The notes beneath the pieces were generated by a model, which was not told the DNA's origin, did not search any database, and was given only the letters and a program-made list of their open reading frames with translations. A stretch of 32,049 bases of DNA from Burkholderiales bacterium (GTDB taxonomy: Bacteria; Pseudomonadota; Gammaproteobacteria; Burkholderiales; Burkholderiaceae_C): positions 1 through 32,049 of the forward strand of contig JAGWTP010000043.1 of NCBI GenBank assembly GCA_028868895.1, given 5' to 3'. Below are positions 1 through 6,621 of this stretch, piece by piece (position 1 is the first letter of the stretch; every line of letters begins with the position of its first letter). The position numbers and the translations under genes were made by a program.

Positions 1-186
1 TGCGCCACCGACTGGCAGCCCTACGCCGAGCAGATGCTGGAGGTGCTCGCGGCCGAACCCGCGCTGCGCAACACCGCGCCGGGCTATGCGCCGCGGCCCG
101 GGCACCGCCCGCTGACGAAGTTCGAGCACCGCGGCCTCAAGCTCGGCCACGGCGTGTGGGATCTGGTGTTCGTGCGGCGCGCGTGA
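1..186 (+). CDS. trmB: tRNA (guanine-N7-)-methyltransferase, C-terminal fragment
   Basis: The window opens inside this gene; 61 codons and the stop remain. TrmB uses S-adenosylmethionine to methylate N7 of G46 in the variable loop of tRNAs in the cytoplasm. The visible tail contains [14 protein letters not shown] near its start and [20 protein letters not shown] near its end. The second stretch is the family's typical C-terminal signature (T-K-F-E-x-R-G), which contributes to the substrate pocket. The SAM-binding domain lies outside the window, so integrity of the whole gene cannot be judged. It converges with uppP, with only 16 bases between their stop codons. Identification rests on recognition of the C-terminal motif. 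Confidence 0.88.
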   Translation, partial: CATDWQPYAEQMLEVLAAEPALRNTAPGYAPRPGHRPLTKFEHRGLKLGHGVWDLVFVRRA

Positions 187-202
187 CGCACCCGGCGTCC
201 GT

Positions 203-1039
203 TCACGCCGCCCAGGTGATCCAGCCCTGCCACCACGTCACCAGCACGACGATGCCGAAGGCGATCCGGTACCAGGCGAACGGCGTGAAGTCGTGCGTCG
301 AGATGTAGCGCAGCAACCAGCGCACCACGATCCACGCCACCAGGAACGACACCACCGTGCCCACCACCAGCAGCGGCACGTCGGCGCCCGACAGCGACGC
401 GCGCTCCTTCCACAGGCTGTAGACGCTCGCGCCGATCAGGATCGGGATCGCCAGGAAGAAGCTGAAGTCGGTGGCGACCTTGCGGCTCAGGCCGAACAGC
501 ATGCCGCCGATGATGGTCGCACCCGAGCGGCTCGTGCCCGGCACCAGCGCCAGGCTTTGCGCCAGGCCGACCTTCAGCGCGTCCAGCGGCGTCAGCTCGT
601 CGACCGAGTTCACACGCACGGTGCTGGCCGGCCGCCGCTCGGCCCACAGGATCACCAGGCCACCCAGGATGAAGGTGGCCGCGACCACCGCCGGCGTGAA
701 CAGGTGCGCCTTGATCGCCTTGTTGAACAGCACGCCGAGAATCGCCGCGGGCAAGAAGCCGATCAGCACGTTGAGCACGAAGCGGCGCTGGCGCGCGTCG
801 CCGCCGACCACGCCGGCCAGCGCCTCGCGCACGCGCTGCCAGTAGACGATCACCACCGCGACGATCGCACCGGCCTGGATCACGATCTCGAACAGCTTGG
901 CCGAATGGACGGTGGCGTCGGTGAAACCGATCAGCGAGCCGGCCAGGATCAGGTGCCCGGTGCTGGACACCGGCAGGAATTCGGTCAGCCCCTCGACGAT
1001 GCCCATGATCGCGGCTTTGAACAGAAGAATGAGGTCCAA
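203..1039 (-). CDS. uppP: undecaprenyl-diphosphatase (BacA/UppP)
   Basis: A 278-residue polytopic inner-membrane enzyme that removes a phosphate from undecaprenyl diphosphate and so recycles the lipid carrier for peptidoglycan and O-antigen synthesis. Both family signatures are present: the [14 protein letters not shown] segment at residues 16-29 (catalytic Glu16, Glu20, Ser26, His29) and GTSRSG at 168-173 with Arg171. Hydrophobic segments run throughout, and the length is normal for the family. The start is a TTG. On the coding strand GGAG stands six bases before it, and the N-terminus [17 protein letters not shown] matches what the family usually shows, so the next ATG (residue 12) would cut into the domain. 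The gene is transcribed away from the divergent DUF2249-nsrR unit. Confidence 0.95.
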   Translation of the reverse strand: MDLILLFKAAIMGIVEGLTEFLPVSSTGHLILAGSLIGFTDATVHSAKLFEIVIQAGAIVAVVIVYWQRVREALAGVVGGDARQRRFVLNVLIGFLPAAILGVLFNKAIKAHLFTPAVVAATFILGGLVILWAERRPASTVRVNSVDELTPLDALKVGLAQSLALVPGTSRSGATIIGGMLFGLSRKVATDFSFFLAIPILIGASVYSLWKERASLSGADVPLLVVGTVVSFLVAWIVVRWLLRYISTHDFTPFAWYRIAFGIVVLVTWWQGWITWAA

Positions 1040-1167
1040 CGACGGCTCCAGGCGGTTGAGGAAAGCGGCGATGTTACCGACGCCCTCGTGACCCGCCGGT
1101 GGCCGCTCGCCCGGCGCGCGCCGCGGGCACCCGGCGCAGGCGCGTACGCCGCCGAATCCGCGTTGGC

Positions 1168-1181
1168 TTGATGCGGATCAA
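1168..1181. promoter_or_regulatory. FNR/Anr/Dnr-type box, perfect palindrome
   Basis: The sequence reads TTGAT-GCGG-ATCAA, an exact match to the TTGAT-N4-ATCAA consensus of the FNR/CRP family of oxygen- and NO-responsive activators. Its centre is 1174.5. If it acts as a class II site centred at -41.5, transcription starts at about 1216 and the -10 hexamer falls on 1204-1209, which reads CAGAAT (4 of 6 matches to TATAAT, including the second A and final T). This places it correctly to activate the DUF2249-nsrR-nnrS unit when oxygen is low. Which paralogue (Fnr or Dnr) binds cannot be told from the box. Confidence 0.85.
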
Positions 1182-1209
1182 GCCCGGACGTGGCGTCCGC
1201 TTTCAGAAT

Positions 1210-1230
1210 AGATGCATTGCTGATGCACCT
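1210..1230. promoter_or_regulatory. NsrR-type operator overlapping the predicted start of transcription
   Basis: An imperfect palindrome of architecture AGATGCAT-N5-ATGCACCT. The published NsrR consensus has the same layout (AGATGCAT-N5-ATGCATCT), so only one base of the outer 16 differs. The nsrR gene itself lies two reading frames downstream at 1611. The site covers the transcription start (about 1216) predicted from the FNR box, where a bound repressor would block initiation. The likely logic is autoregulation: NsrR with an intact iron-sulfur cluster represses, and NO damage to the cluster releases it. The similarity is visible; the function is inferred. Confidence 0.75.
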
Positions 1231-1264
1231 TCTGAACAACTTCCTTCATTCCCACGGAGCCTCC

Positions 1265-1555
1265 ATGACCCGCACCGACGCCAACGCCTCCACCATCGAC
1301 GTCCGCAATATCGCCCCGCGCGAGCGCCATCCGCTGATCTTCTCGACCTTCCGCGGCCTGGCCGCCGGCCAGGCGATGGAGCTCGTCAACGACCACGACC
1401 CGAAGCCGCTGTACTACCAGTTCCAGACCGAGATGCCCGACACGTTTCGCTGGGACTACCTCGAGTCCGGCCCCGACACCTGGCGCGTGCGCATCGGCAA
1501 GCTCGCCGCGCCGCACGGCAACGGCTCGTGCTGCGGCTCGTGCGGCGGCGCCTGA
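1265..1555 (+). CDS. DUF2249 domain protein with cysteine-rich tail
   Basis: A 96-residue soluble protein. The central part has the DUF2249 pattern: Asp-Val-Arg near residue 12, HPLIFSTFRGLAAGQAMELV at 22-41, NDHDPKPLYYQ at 42-52 and a FRWDYLESGPDTWRV stretch. DUF2249 is a small TusA-like fold of unknown biochemical role that recurs next to denitrification and NO-response genes. The C-terminus ends GSCCGSCGGA, with Cys89, Cys90 and Cys93, which could bind a metal or take part in thiol chemistry; that is inference. The ATG at 1265 is chosen because CGGAG lies a few bases upstream and the domain begins soon after; a longer reading frame opens at 1190 but would begin upstream of the operator. 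First gene of the NsrR/FNR-controlled unit. Confidence 0.85.
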   Translation: MTRTDANASTIDVRNIAPRERHPLIFSTFRGLAAGQAMELVNDHDPKPLYYQFQTEMPDTFRWDYLESGPDTWRVRIGKLAAPHGNGSCCGSCGGA

Positions 1556-1610
1556 CCCCGCGAGCACGCGGCAAGAGCCCGCCAGGCGGTGCCGTTCCCA
1601 CAGGTCGAGC

Positions 1611-2063
1611 ATGAAACTCACCAGCTTCACCGACTACAGCCTGCGGGTGCTGATGTACCTGGCAGCCGAACCGGGTCGGCGCGCGACGATCGCGGAAGTG
1701 TCGTCGGCCTTCGGGGTCTCGCAGAACCACCTGACCAAGGTGGTTCACTTCCTCGGCCAGCAGGGCTGGCTCGCCAACGTGCGCGGCAAGGGCGGTGGCC
1801 TCGGGCTGGCGCTGCCGCCCGAGCGCATCGTCGTCGGCCAGGTGGTGCGCGCCACCGAAGGCGCGGCGCTGCCGGCCGAGTGCTTCGGCGACGATCCCTC
1901 GCGCTGCGCCATCGAGCGCTTCTGCCGCTTGCGCGGCGTGTTGACGCAAGCGGTCGACGCCTTTCATGCGGTGCTCGACGGCTACACGCTTGCCGATCTG
2001 GTGCTCAACCGAACGTCGTTGGCCAAGGTGTTGTTCGCCCCGCCGGCCGCGCACCGCGCTTGA
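1611..2063 (+). CDS. nsrR: Rrf2-family NO-sensing repressor NsrR
   Basis: A 150-residue transcription factor. The N-terminus MKLTSFTDYSLRVLMYLA is the classic NsrR opening, with Asp8 where the family's non-cysteine cluster ligand sits. A winged helix-turn-helix follows (about residues 25-65, with FGVSQNHLTKVVHFL as recognition helix and NVRGKGGGL as wing). The cluster-binding loop holds Cys91, Cys99 and Cys105; the spacing is C-x7-C-x5-C, slightly wider than in Escherichia coli. NsrR binds a [4Fe-4S] or [2Fe-2S] cluster that NO destroys, releasing DNA. The gene lies 55 bases after the DUF2249 gene and 89 bases before nnrS, in one direction, downstream of a matching operator. IscR is an unlikely alternative because the N-terminal and loop motifs fit NsrR. 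Confidence 0.92.
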   Translation: MKLTSFTDYSLRVLMYLAAEPGRRATIAEVSSAFGVSQNHLTKVVHFLGQQGWLANVRGKGGGLGLALPPERIVVGQVVRATEGAALPAECFGDDPSRCAIERFCRLRGVLTQAVDAFHAVLDGYTLADLVLNRTSLAKVLFAPPAAHRA

Positions 2064-2152
2064 GGCGCGCTGGCAGCGATCCTTCACGCGACGGGCCGAC
2101 GCGGTCGGAGCGCGCCTCGCACCACCCTCACCACCCTCACAGAGACTTCGCC

Positions 2153-3352
2153 ATGGCAACGTTCATCTCGATCGAGGAGCCGCAACGCCCCGCCGCCGCC
2201 GCACCGGCCGGCTTCGCGCTGTGGCAACTCGGCTTTCGGCCGTTCTACCTGCTCGCGAGCAGCTTCGCGGCGCTGTCGATCGCCCTGTGGGCGGCGCAGG
2301 TGGCCGGCTGGCTGAGCCACCCGTACCTGGCCGGGCCGCTGTGGCATGCCCATGAAATGCTGTTCGGCTTCACGCTCGCGGTGGTCGTGGGTTTTCTGCT
2401 GACGGCCGGGCGCAACTGGTCGAACCGACCGACGCTGACCGGCATACCGCTGGCGGCGCTGGCACTGCTGTGGGTGGCCGGGCGCGTGCTCGTGCTCACG
2501 CCGTTCGGCTGGGCCGCCGCGATCGTCGATGCAGCCTTTCCGATGGCTGCGGCGGTGGCGCTGGCGGTGCCGTTCTGGGCCGCGCGCAACCGGCGCAACT
2601 ACTTCTTCGTCGGCCTGCTGGTGCTGCTGGGCGTGGCCGACCTGGCGATCCACCTGTCGCAGCTCGGCGTGATCGCGCTGCCCGCCTGGCTGGGCCTGCA
2701 GCTCGCGCTCGACGTGGTGCTGTTCATCATGGCGGTGATGGCCGGGCGCGTCGTTCCGATGTTCACCAACAACGGCGTGCCGGGCGCCGGCGCCGCGCGC
2801 CACGCGGCGGTCGAAAAGGCCGCGCTCGGCGCGGTGCTGGCGCTGCTGGCGGCCGACCTGCTGGGCCTGCACGGCCTCGCGCTGGCCGCCATCGCGCTGT
2901 TCGGTGCGCTCGCGCACGGCCTGCGCTGGGCGCTGTGGAAACCCTGGAAGACCTGGCGCGTTCCGATCGTGTGGGTGCTGCAACTGGCGTATGCCTGGAT
3001 CCCGGTGCATCTGGCGCTGCGCGCGGCCGCCGAACTCGGCTGGGTTGCCGGCTCCGCCGCCACCCATGCGCTGACGGTGGGCGCTGCCGGCGGCCTGGTG
3101 ATCGGCATGATGACGCGCACCTCGCGCGGCCACACCGCGCGGCCGCTGCGCGCCGACGGCTACGACCTCGCCTGCTACGTGCTCGTCGCGCTGGCCGCGT
3201 TCGTGCGCGTGCTGGTGCCGCTGGCGGTGCCGGTGTGGGCACTGCCCGCGATCGTGGGTTCGGCGGCGCTCTGGTCGGCCGGGTTCGGGTTGTTCGCGCT
3301 GCGCTACTGGCCGGTGCTGACCCGCCCGCGCCTGGACGGCAAACCGGGCTGA
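2153..3352 (+). CDS. nnrS: NnrS family haem- and copper-containing membrane protein
   Basis: A 399-residue inner-membrane protein with about twelve hydrophobic segments. The opening FALWQLGFRPFYLLASSFAA, then LWHAHEMLFGF (about residues 64-74) and the central GRVVPMFTNNGVPGAGA segment are hallmarks of NnrS. Members are linked to relief of nitrosative stress and protect iron-sulfur enzymes under NO; several are regulated by NsrR or NnrR. The ATG at 2153 is preferred over the much longer open frame because it starts just before the conserved LWQLGFRPF motif and because nsrR occupies the sequence before it. A short AGAG lies upstream, so translation initiation may be modest. The gap to nsrR has a 9-base direct repeat (ACCACCCTC twice at 2121-2138). 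Confidence 0.92.
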   Translation: MATFISIEEPQRPAAAAPAGFALWQLGFRPFYLLASSFAALSIALWAAQVAGWLSHPYLAGPLWHAHEMLFGFTLAVVVGFLLTAGRNWSNRPTLTGIPLAALALLWVAGRVLVLTPFGWAAAIVDAAFPMAAAVALAVPFWAARNRRNYFFVGLLVLLGVADLAIHLSQLGVIALPAWLGLQLALDVVLFIMAVMAGRVVPMFTNNGVPGAGAARHAAVEKAALGAVLALLAADLLGLHGLALAAIALFGALAHGLRWALWKPWKTWRVPIVWVLQLAYAWIPVHLALRAAAELGWVAGSAATHALTVGAAGGLVIGMMTRTSRGHTARPLRADGYDLACYVLVALAAFVRVLVPLAVPVWALPAIVGSAALWSAGFGLFALRYWPVLTRPRLDGKPG

Positions 3353-3356
3353 TCCG

Positions 3357-3752
3357 ATGGACTACCTCGTGCTCAAGACGATCCACATGAGCGCCGTCGC
3401 GCTGTCGGTCACCGGCTTTTTCGGGCGCGGAATCGGTGCGCTCGCCGGCGCGCGCTGGGTGCGCAGCCGCCTGGCCAGGACGCTGCCGCACGTCGTCGAC
3501 TCGGTGCTGCTGCTGTCGGCGATCGCGCTGGCGTGGCGGCTGCGCCTGGACCCGCTGGCGACGCCGTGGCTGATGGCGAAGATCATCGGCCTGCTCGCCT
3601 ACATCGTGCTGGGCATGGTCGCGCTGCGCCCCGGGCGGCCCTGGCCGGTGCGGGCGACGGCGTGGGTTCTGGCGCTAGTGACCTTCGGCTACATCGTCTC
3701 GGTGGCCATCACCAAGAGCCCGGCGGGATGGCTCGGCTCGTTCCCCGGTTGA
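3357..3752 (+). CDS. SirB2-family small membrane protein
   Basis: A 131-residue protein with four predicted membrane helices. The N-terminal LVLKTIHMSAVALSVTGFFG, the HVVDSVLLLSAIALAWRL segment and the C-terminal TKSPAGWLG are typical of the SirB2 family (named after a putative Salmonella invasion regulator; real function unknown). It starts only four bases after the nnrS stop, so it is almost certainly cotranscribed and translationally coupled. The conserved His10 after the first lysine could be a haem or metal ligand, but this is a guess. Context ties it to the NO/low-oxygen response rather than to invasion. Moderately sure of the family, unsure of the role. Confidence 0.85.
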   Translation: MDYLVLKTIHMSAVALSVTGFFGRGIGALAGARWVRSRLARTLPHVVDSVLLLSAIALAWRLRLDPLATPWLMAKIIGLLAYIVLGMVALRPGRPWPVRATAWVLALVTFGYIVSVAITKSPAGWLGSFPG

Positions 3753-3993
3753 TACCGCGGCCGGTGCGGGCACGGACCGCGCCGCCATCCCCCGAACGCG
3801 TGCGCACCGCGTCGCGCGCCTTGCGCACGCGACTGCGCACCTTGCCGCCGACCCTGGCGATGCACGACCTCTCGGCCACCCCGGCACGGTCCATCCGCAC
3901 CGCAAGGTAGTTCGCCAGCTGCGCTGCGCTGGAGCAGCCGGAGCACGAGCAGACCAGTGGCAGGTGCGAGTGGTCGGTCGCCGCGCGCAGCAC
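3709..3993 (-). pseudogene. remnant of a DGC-domain putative zinc-binding protein
   Basis: On the minus strand a frame beginning at a GTG (3993) encodes LPLVCSCSGCSSAAQLANYL and then a VRMDRAGVAERSCIARVGG stretch. This is clearly the N-terminal half of the DGC family (pfam08859), whose intact members read LPLVYSCSGCSSAAQ and end with a D-G-C-P-L-x-C motif that gives the family its name. Here the similarity fades near 3805 and the frame runs on as low-complexity arginine-rich sequence to a stop at 3709. The two other minus frames do not supply the missing DGCPLxC part. It appears to be a truncated gene in decay. It lies between the two denitrification units, opposite in direction to both. Confidence 0.7.
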
Positions 3994-4264
3994 CCCGGCG
4001 GCGTCGCTCGCTCGTCGAGAACCCAATGCGTGTTCATGAAGCCCGATTGGGTCAGCATGACGCCGGTGCGGTTTCGTTGCAGCGCCAGGGTCCTCGGAAA
4101 CATGGCACGGCAACGTGCCGCACCCGCGGGTCGCGGGGCGCGCTCGCGCATGCCGGTGTCCGCGTGGTTTTTCTTGTCCGACATCAAGGCCACGCACGGA
4201 CTCGCCTCGTATCGTGCATTGCGGCGTTGGCTGCTTCGAATCGAACAAGCACGGGGAGGACTCC
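3753..4264. other. 512-base intergenic stretch between the SirB2-like gene and nirK
   Basis: The stretch holds the DGC-family remnant on the minus strand (similarity roughly 3805-3966), the FNR-like box and -10 element of the nirK promoter (4174-4215), and the nirK leader. The reading frames that cross it on the plus strand show no recognisable protein and lack good ribosome-binding sites. No terminator with a T-run was found after the SirB2-like gene. The part between about 4000 and 4170 shows nothing identifiable. Confidence 0.6.
4174..4187. promoter_or_regulatory. FNR/Dnr-like box of the nirK promoter
   Basis: The sequence reads TTGTC-CGAC-ATCAA. The right half is perfect and the left half keeps TTG, giving 8 of 10 matches to TTGAT-N4-ATCAA. 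With the centre at 4180.5 set to -41.5, the start of transcription is about 4222 and the -10 hexamer at 4210-4215 reads TATCGT (4 of 6 matches). Both the box and the hexamer sit where a class II FNR/Dnr promoter needs them, 43 bases before the nirK ATG. A GTGCAT sequence at 4214-4219 resembles half of an NsrR site, but there is no matching second half. Confidence 0.65.
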
Positions 4265-5755
4265 ATGATCCAAGGTCTCAGAACCATCATCGTCGGCGGC
4301 GCGATCGCCTGCGGACTGAGCGCCGCATTCGGCGCTACGTCCGAAGCGCAGGCGCCCGTCAAGTGGGCCGGTGACTTCGGGCCGCCGCAAGGCGCACCGA
4401 TCCACGCGGTGCTGACGAGCCCGCCGAACGTGCCGCCACCGACCCACCGCACGGTGCCGGCCAAGGTCATCGTCGAGCTCGAGGTGGTCGAGAAGAACAT
4501 GCCGATCTCCGAGGGCGTGTCGTACACGTTCTGGACCTTCGGCGGCACGGTGCCCGGCAGCTTCATCCGCGTGCGCCAGGGCGACACGGTCGAGTTCCAC
4601 CTGAAGAACAACCCGAACAACAAGATGCCGCACAACATCGACCTGCACGGCGTCACCGGCCCCGGCGGTGGTGCGGCGTCGAGCTTCACCGCGCCCGGCC
4701 ACGAGTCGCAGTTCACGTTCAAGGCGCTCAACGAGGGCATCTACGTGTACCACTGCGCCACCGCGCCGGTGGGCATGCACGTGGCCAACGGCATGTACGG
4801 GCTGATCCTGGTCGAGCCGCCCGAAGGGCTGAGCAAGGTCGACCACGAGTACTACGTGATGCAGGGCGACTTCTACACGACCGGCAAGTACCGCGAAAAG
4901 GGGCTGCAGCCCTTCGACATGGAAAAGGCGATCGACGAGCGCCCGACCTACGTGCTGTTCAACGGCGCCGAAGGCTCGCTGACCGGCGACAAGGCGATCA
5001 CCGCCAAGACCAACGAGACCGTGCGCCTGTTCATCGGCAACGGCGGGCCGAACCTGGTGTCGAGCTTCCACGTCATCGGCGCGATCTTCGACAAGGTGCG
5101 CTTTGAAGGCGGCACCAACACGCAGAGCAACGTGCAGACCACGTTGATCCCGGCCGGCGGCGCGGCCGCGGTGGAGTTCAGCACCAAGGTCCCGGGCAGC
5201 TACGTGCTGGTCGATCACTCGATCTTTCGGGCCTTCAACAAGGGCGCCCTGGCAATCCTGAAGGTCAGCGGCCCCGAAGACAAGACCATCTACTCCGGCA
5301 AGGAGCTCGACTCGGTCTACCTCGGTGACCGCTCGCAGCCGAACCTGCAGGCGGTGACGACCGCGGCGCACGCCGCCGCCACCGGAACCCTGACGCTGCA
5401 GGACCAGGTCCAGGCCGGCCAGGCGCTGTTCGCGGGCACCTGCTCGGTGTGCCACCAGGCCAATGGCGCGGGGCTGGCCGGCGTGTTCCCGCCGCTGGCG
5501 AAGTCCGACTACCTCGGCGCCGACCCGAAGCGCGCGATCGGCGTCGTGCTGCACGGCCTGACCGGCAAGGTCAGCGTCAACGGCGGCGACTACAACTCGG
5601 TGATGCCGCCGATGAACCAGCTCAACGACGACGAGGTCGCCAACATCCTGACCTACGTACTCAACAGCTGGGGCAACCCGGGCGGGCGCATCCTCACCGA
5701 CGACGTCAAGAAGGTGCGGGCCGCGAAACCGGCCGCACCGGCCGCGGCGCATTGA
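4265..5755 (+). CDS. nirK: copper-containing nitrite reductase with C-terminal cytochrome c domain
   Basis: A 496-residue periplasmic enzyme reducing nitrite to NO. A signal peptide covers residues 1-30 (cleavage likely after SEAQA). Two cupredoxin domains follow. Type 1 copper ligands are His123, Cys164, His172 and Met177; type 2 ligands are His128, His163 and His318; the catalytic pair is Asp126 and His269. After a linker (about 340-385) a cytochrome c domain carries CSVCH at 393-397 and candidate axial methionines 447 or 450 in SVMPPM. Typical NirK is about 340-380 residues; the fused haem domain is known from Ralstonia pickettii-type enzymes and probably passes electrons directly to the type 1 copper. 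The start at 4265 follows GGGGAGGA and begins the signal peptide; longer frames upstream lack support. Followed after 8 bases by nirV. Confidence 0.97.
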   Translation: MIQGLRTIIVGGAIACGLSAAFGATSEAQAPVKWAGDFGPPQGAPIHAVLTSPPNVPPPTHRTVPAKVIVELEVVEKNMPISEGVSYTFWTFGGTVPGSFIRVRQGDTVEFHLKNNPNNKMPHNIDLHGVTGPGGGAASSFTAPGHESQFTFKALNEGIYVYHCATAPVGMHVANGMYGLILVEPPEGLSKVDHEYYVMQGDFYTTGKYREKGLQPFDMEKAIDERPTYVLFNGAEGSLTGDKAITAKTNETVRLFIGNGGPNLVSSFHVIGAIFDKVRFEGGTNTQSNVQTTLIPAGGAAAVEFSTKVPGSYVLVDHSIFRAFNKGALAILKVSGPEDKTIYSGKELDSVYLGDRSQPNLQAVTTAAHAAATGTLTLQDQVQAGQALFAGTCSVCHQANGAGLAGVFPPLAKSDYLGADPKRAIGVVLHGLTGKVSVNGGDYNSVMPPMNQLNDDEVANILTYVLNSWGNPGGRILTDDVKKVRAAKPAAPAAAH

Positions 5756-5763
5756 GCCCGGCG

Positions 5764-6609
5764 ATGTCCGCGCCGCACCGCCGCCACACCGCGCGCCGCT
5801 TGCCGGCGCGGGTGCTGTGGCACGCACGCGGCCTGCTGGCGCTGCTGCCGACGGCATTGCTGAGCGTGGCGCTGCTGAGCGTGCCCGGCGCCGCCCACGC
5901 GGCCGACTACGTGCAATTGCCTGCCGGCACGCTGACCAGCGTGCTGGCGAGCGACGCCGACAAGGGCCCGCTGCCGGTGGCCGCGTTCGCGATGCGTGTG
6001 ACCCCGGTGACCCAGGGCGAGTACCTGCGCTTCGTCGGTGCGCACCCCGCATGGCGGCGCGACCGCATCGCGCGCACCTTTGCCGACACCGGCTACCTGC
6101 GCGACTGGCGCGCGCCGCTCGAGCTGCCCGAGCCGGCGGCGCAGCGGCGCCCCGTGACCAACGTGAGCTGGTTCGCCGCGCAGGCCTATTGCGAAGCCGA
6201 GGGCGCTCGCCTGCCGACCTGGACCGAATGGGAATACGCGGCCGCCGCCGATGCGACCCGCCGCGACGCCCGCGCCGACCCGGCCTGGCGTGCGCGCATC
6301 CTCGCGTGGTACTCGCGCCCCGCCGACACCGCGCTGCCCGACGTCGGTGGCGCGCCCGACGTCTACGGCGTGCGCGACCTGCACAGCCTGATCTGGGAGT
6401 GGGTCGACGACTTCAATGCACTGCTCGTCAGCCCCGACAGCCGCGCCGGCGACGACCCCGACAAGCTGAAGTTCTGCGGCGCCGGCGCGATCAACCTGAA
6501 GGACCGCGAGAACTACGCGGTGCTGATGCGCATCGCGCTGCTGTCTTCGCTCAACGCTTCCGACAGTACCAGCAGCCTGGGCTTCCGCTGCGTGCGCCCC
6601 CTGCCCTGA
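5764..6609 (+). CDS. nirV: NirV-type SUMF1/formylglycine-generating-enzyme-like protein
   Basis: A 281-residue exported protein. A long arginine-rich n-region and a hydrophobic core lead to a cleavage site near AHA-AD (residue 47-48). The remainder is an FGE/SUMF1 domain: VTPVTQGEYLRF, VTNVSWFAAQAYCEAEGARL, TWTEWEYAAAAD, GVRDLHSLIWEWVDDFNA and a terminal SSLGFRCV. In sulfatase-activating enzymes a cysteine pair near the C-terminus is catalytic; here the equivalent stretch after KFCGAG has no such pair, so formylglycine formation is unlikely. NirV proteins are found directly downstream of nirK in several denitrifiers, and their role is unresolved (assembly or electron transfer to NirK have been considered). 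It starts 8 bases after nirK and is surely in the same transcript. Confidence 0.88.
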   Translation: MSAPHRRHTARRLPARVLWHARGLLALLPTALLSVALLSVPGAAHAADYVQLPAGTLTSVLASDADKGPLPVAAFAMRVTPVTQGEYLRFVGAHPAWRRDRIARTFADTGYLRDWRAPLELPEPAAQRRPVTNVSWFAAQAYCEAEGARLPTWTEWEYAAAADATRRDARADPAWRARILAWYSRPADTALPDVGGAPDVYGVRDLHSLIWEWVDDFNALLVSPDSRAGDDPDKLKFCGAGAINLKDRENYAVLMRIALLSSLNASDSTSSLGFRCVRPLP

Positions 6610-6621
6610 GGACAACTCACG

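Noticed and set aside
1168-1181. FNR control of the divergent uppP gene
   Set aside because: The box lies about 130 bases from the uppP start, no -10 element stands at the right distance on the minus strand, and cell-wall lipid recycling is a constitutive function.
4214-4234. Second NsrR operator at the nirK promoter
   Set aside because: Only the left half (GTGCAT) fits; the expected right half matches at two of eight positions.
4184-6052. A 622-codon minus-strand frame opposite nirK and nirV
   Set aside because: Also a shadow of strongly biased plus-strand codons; the real gene is shown by intact NirK motifs.
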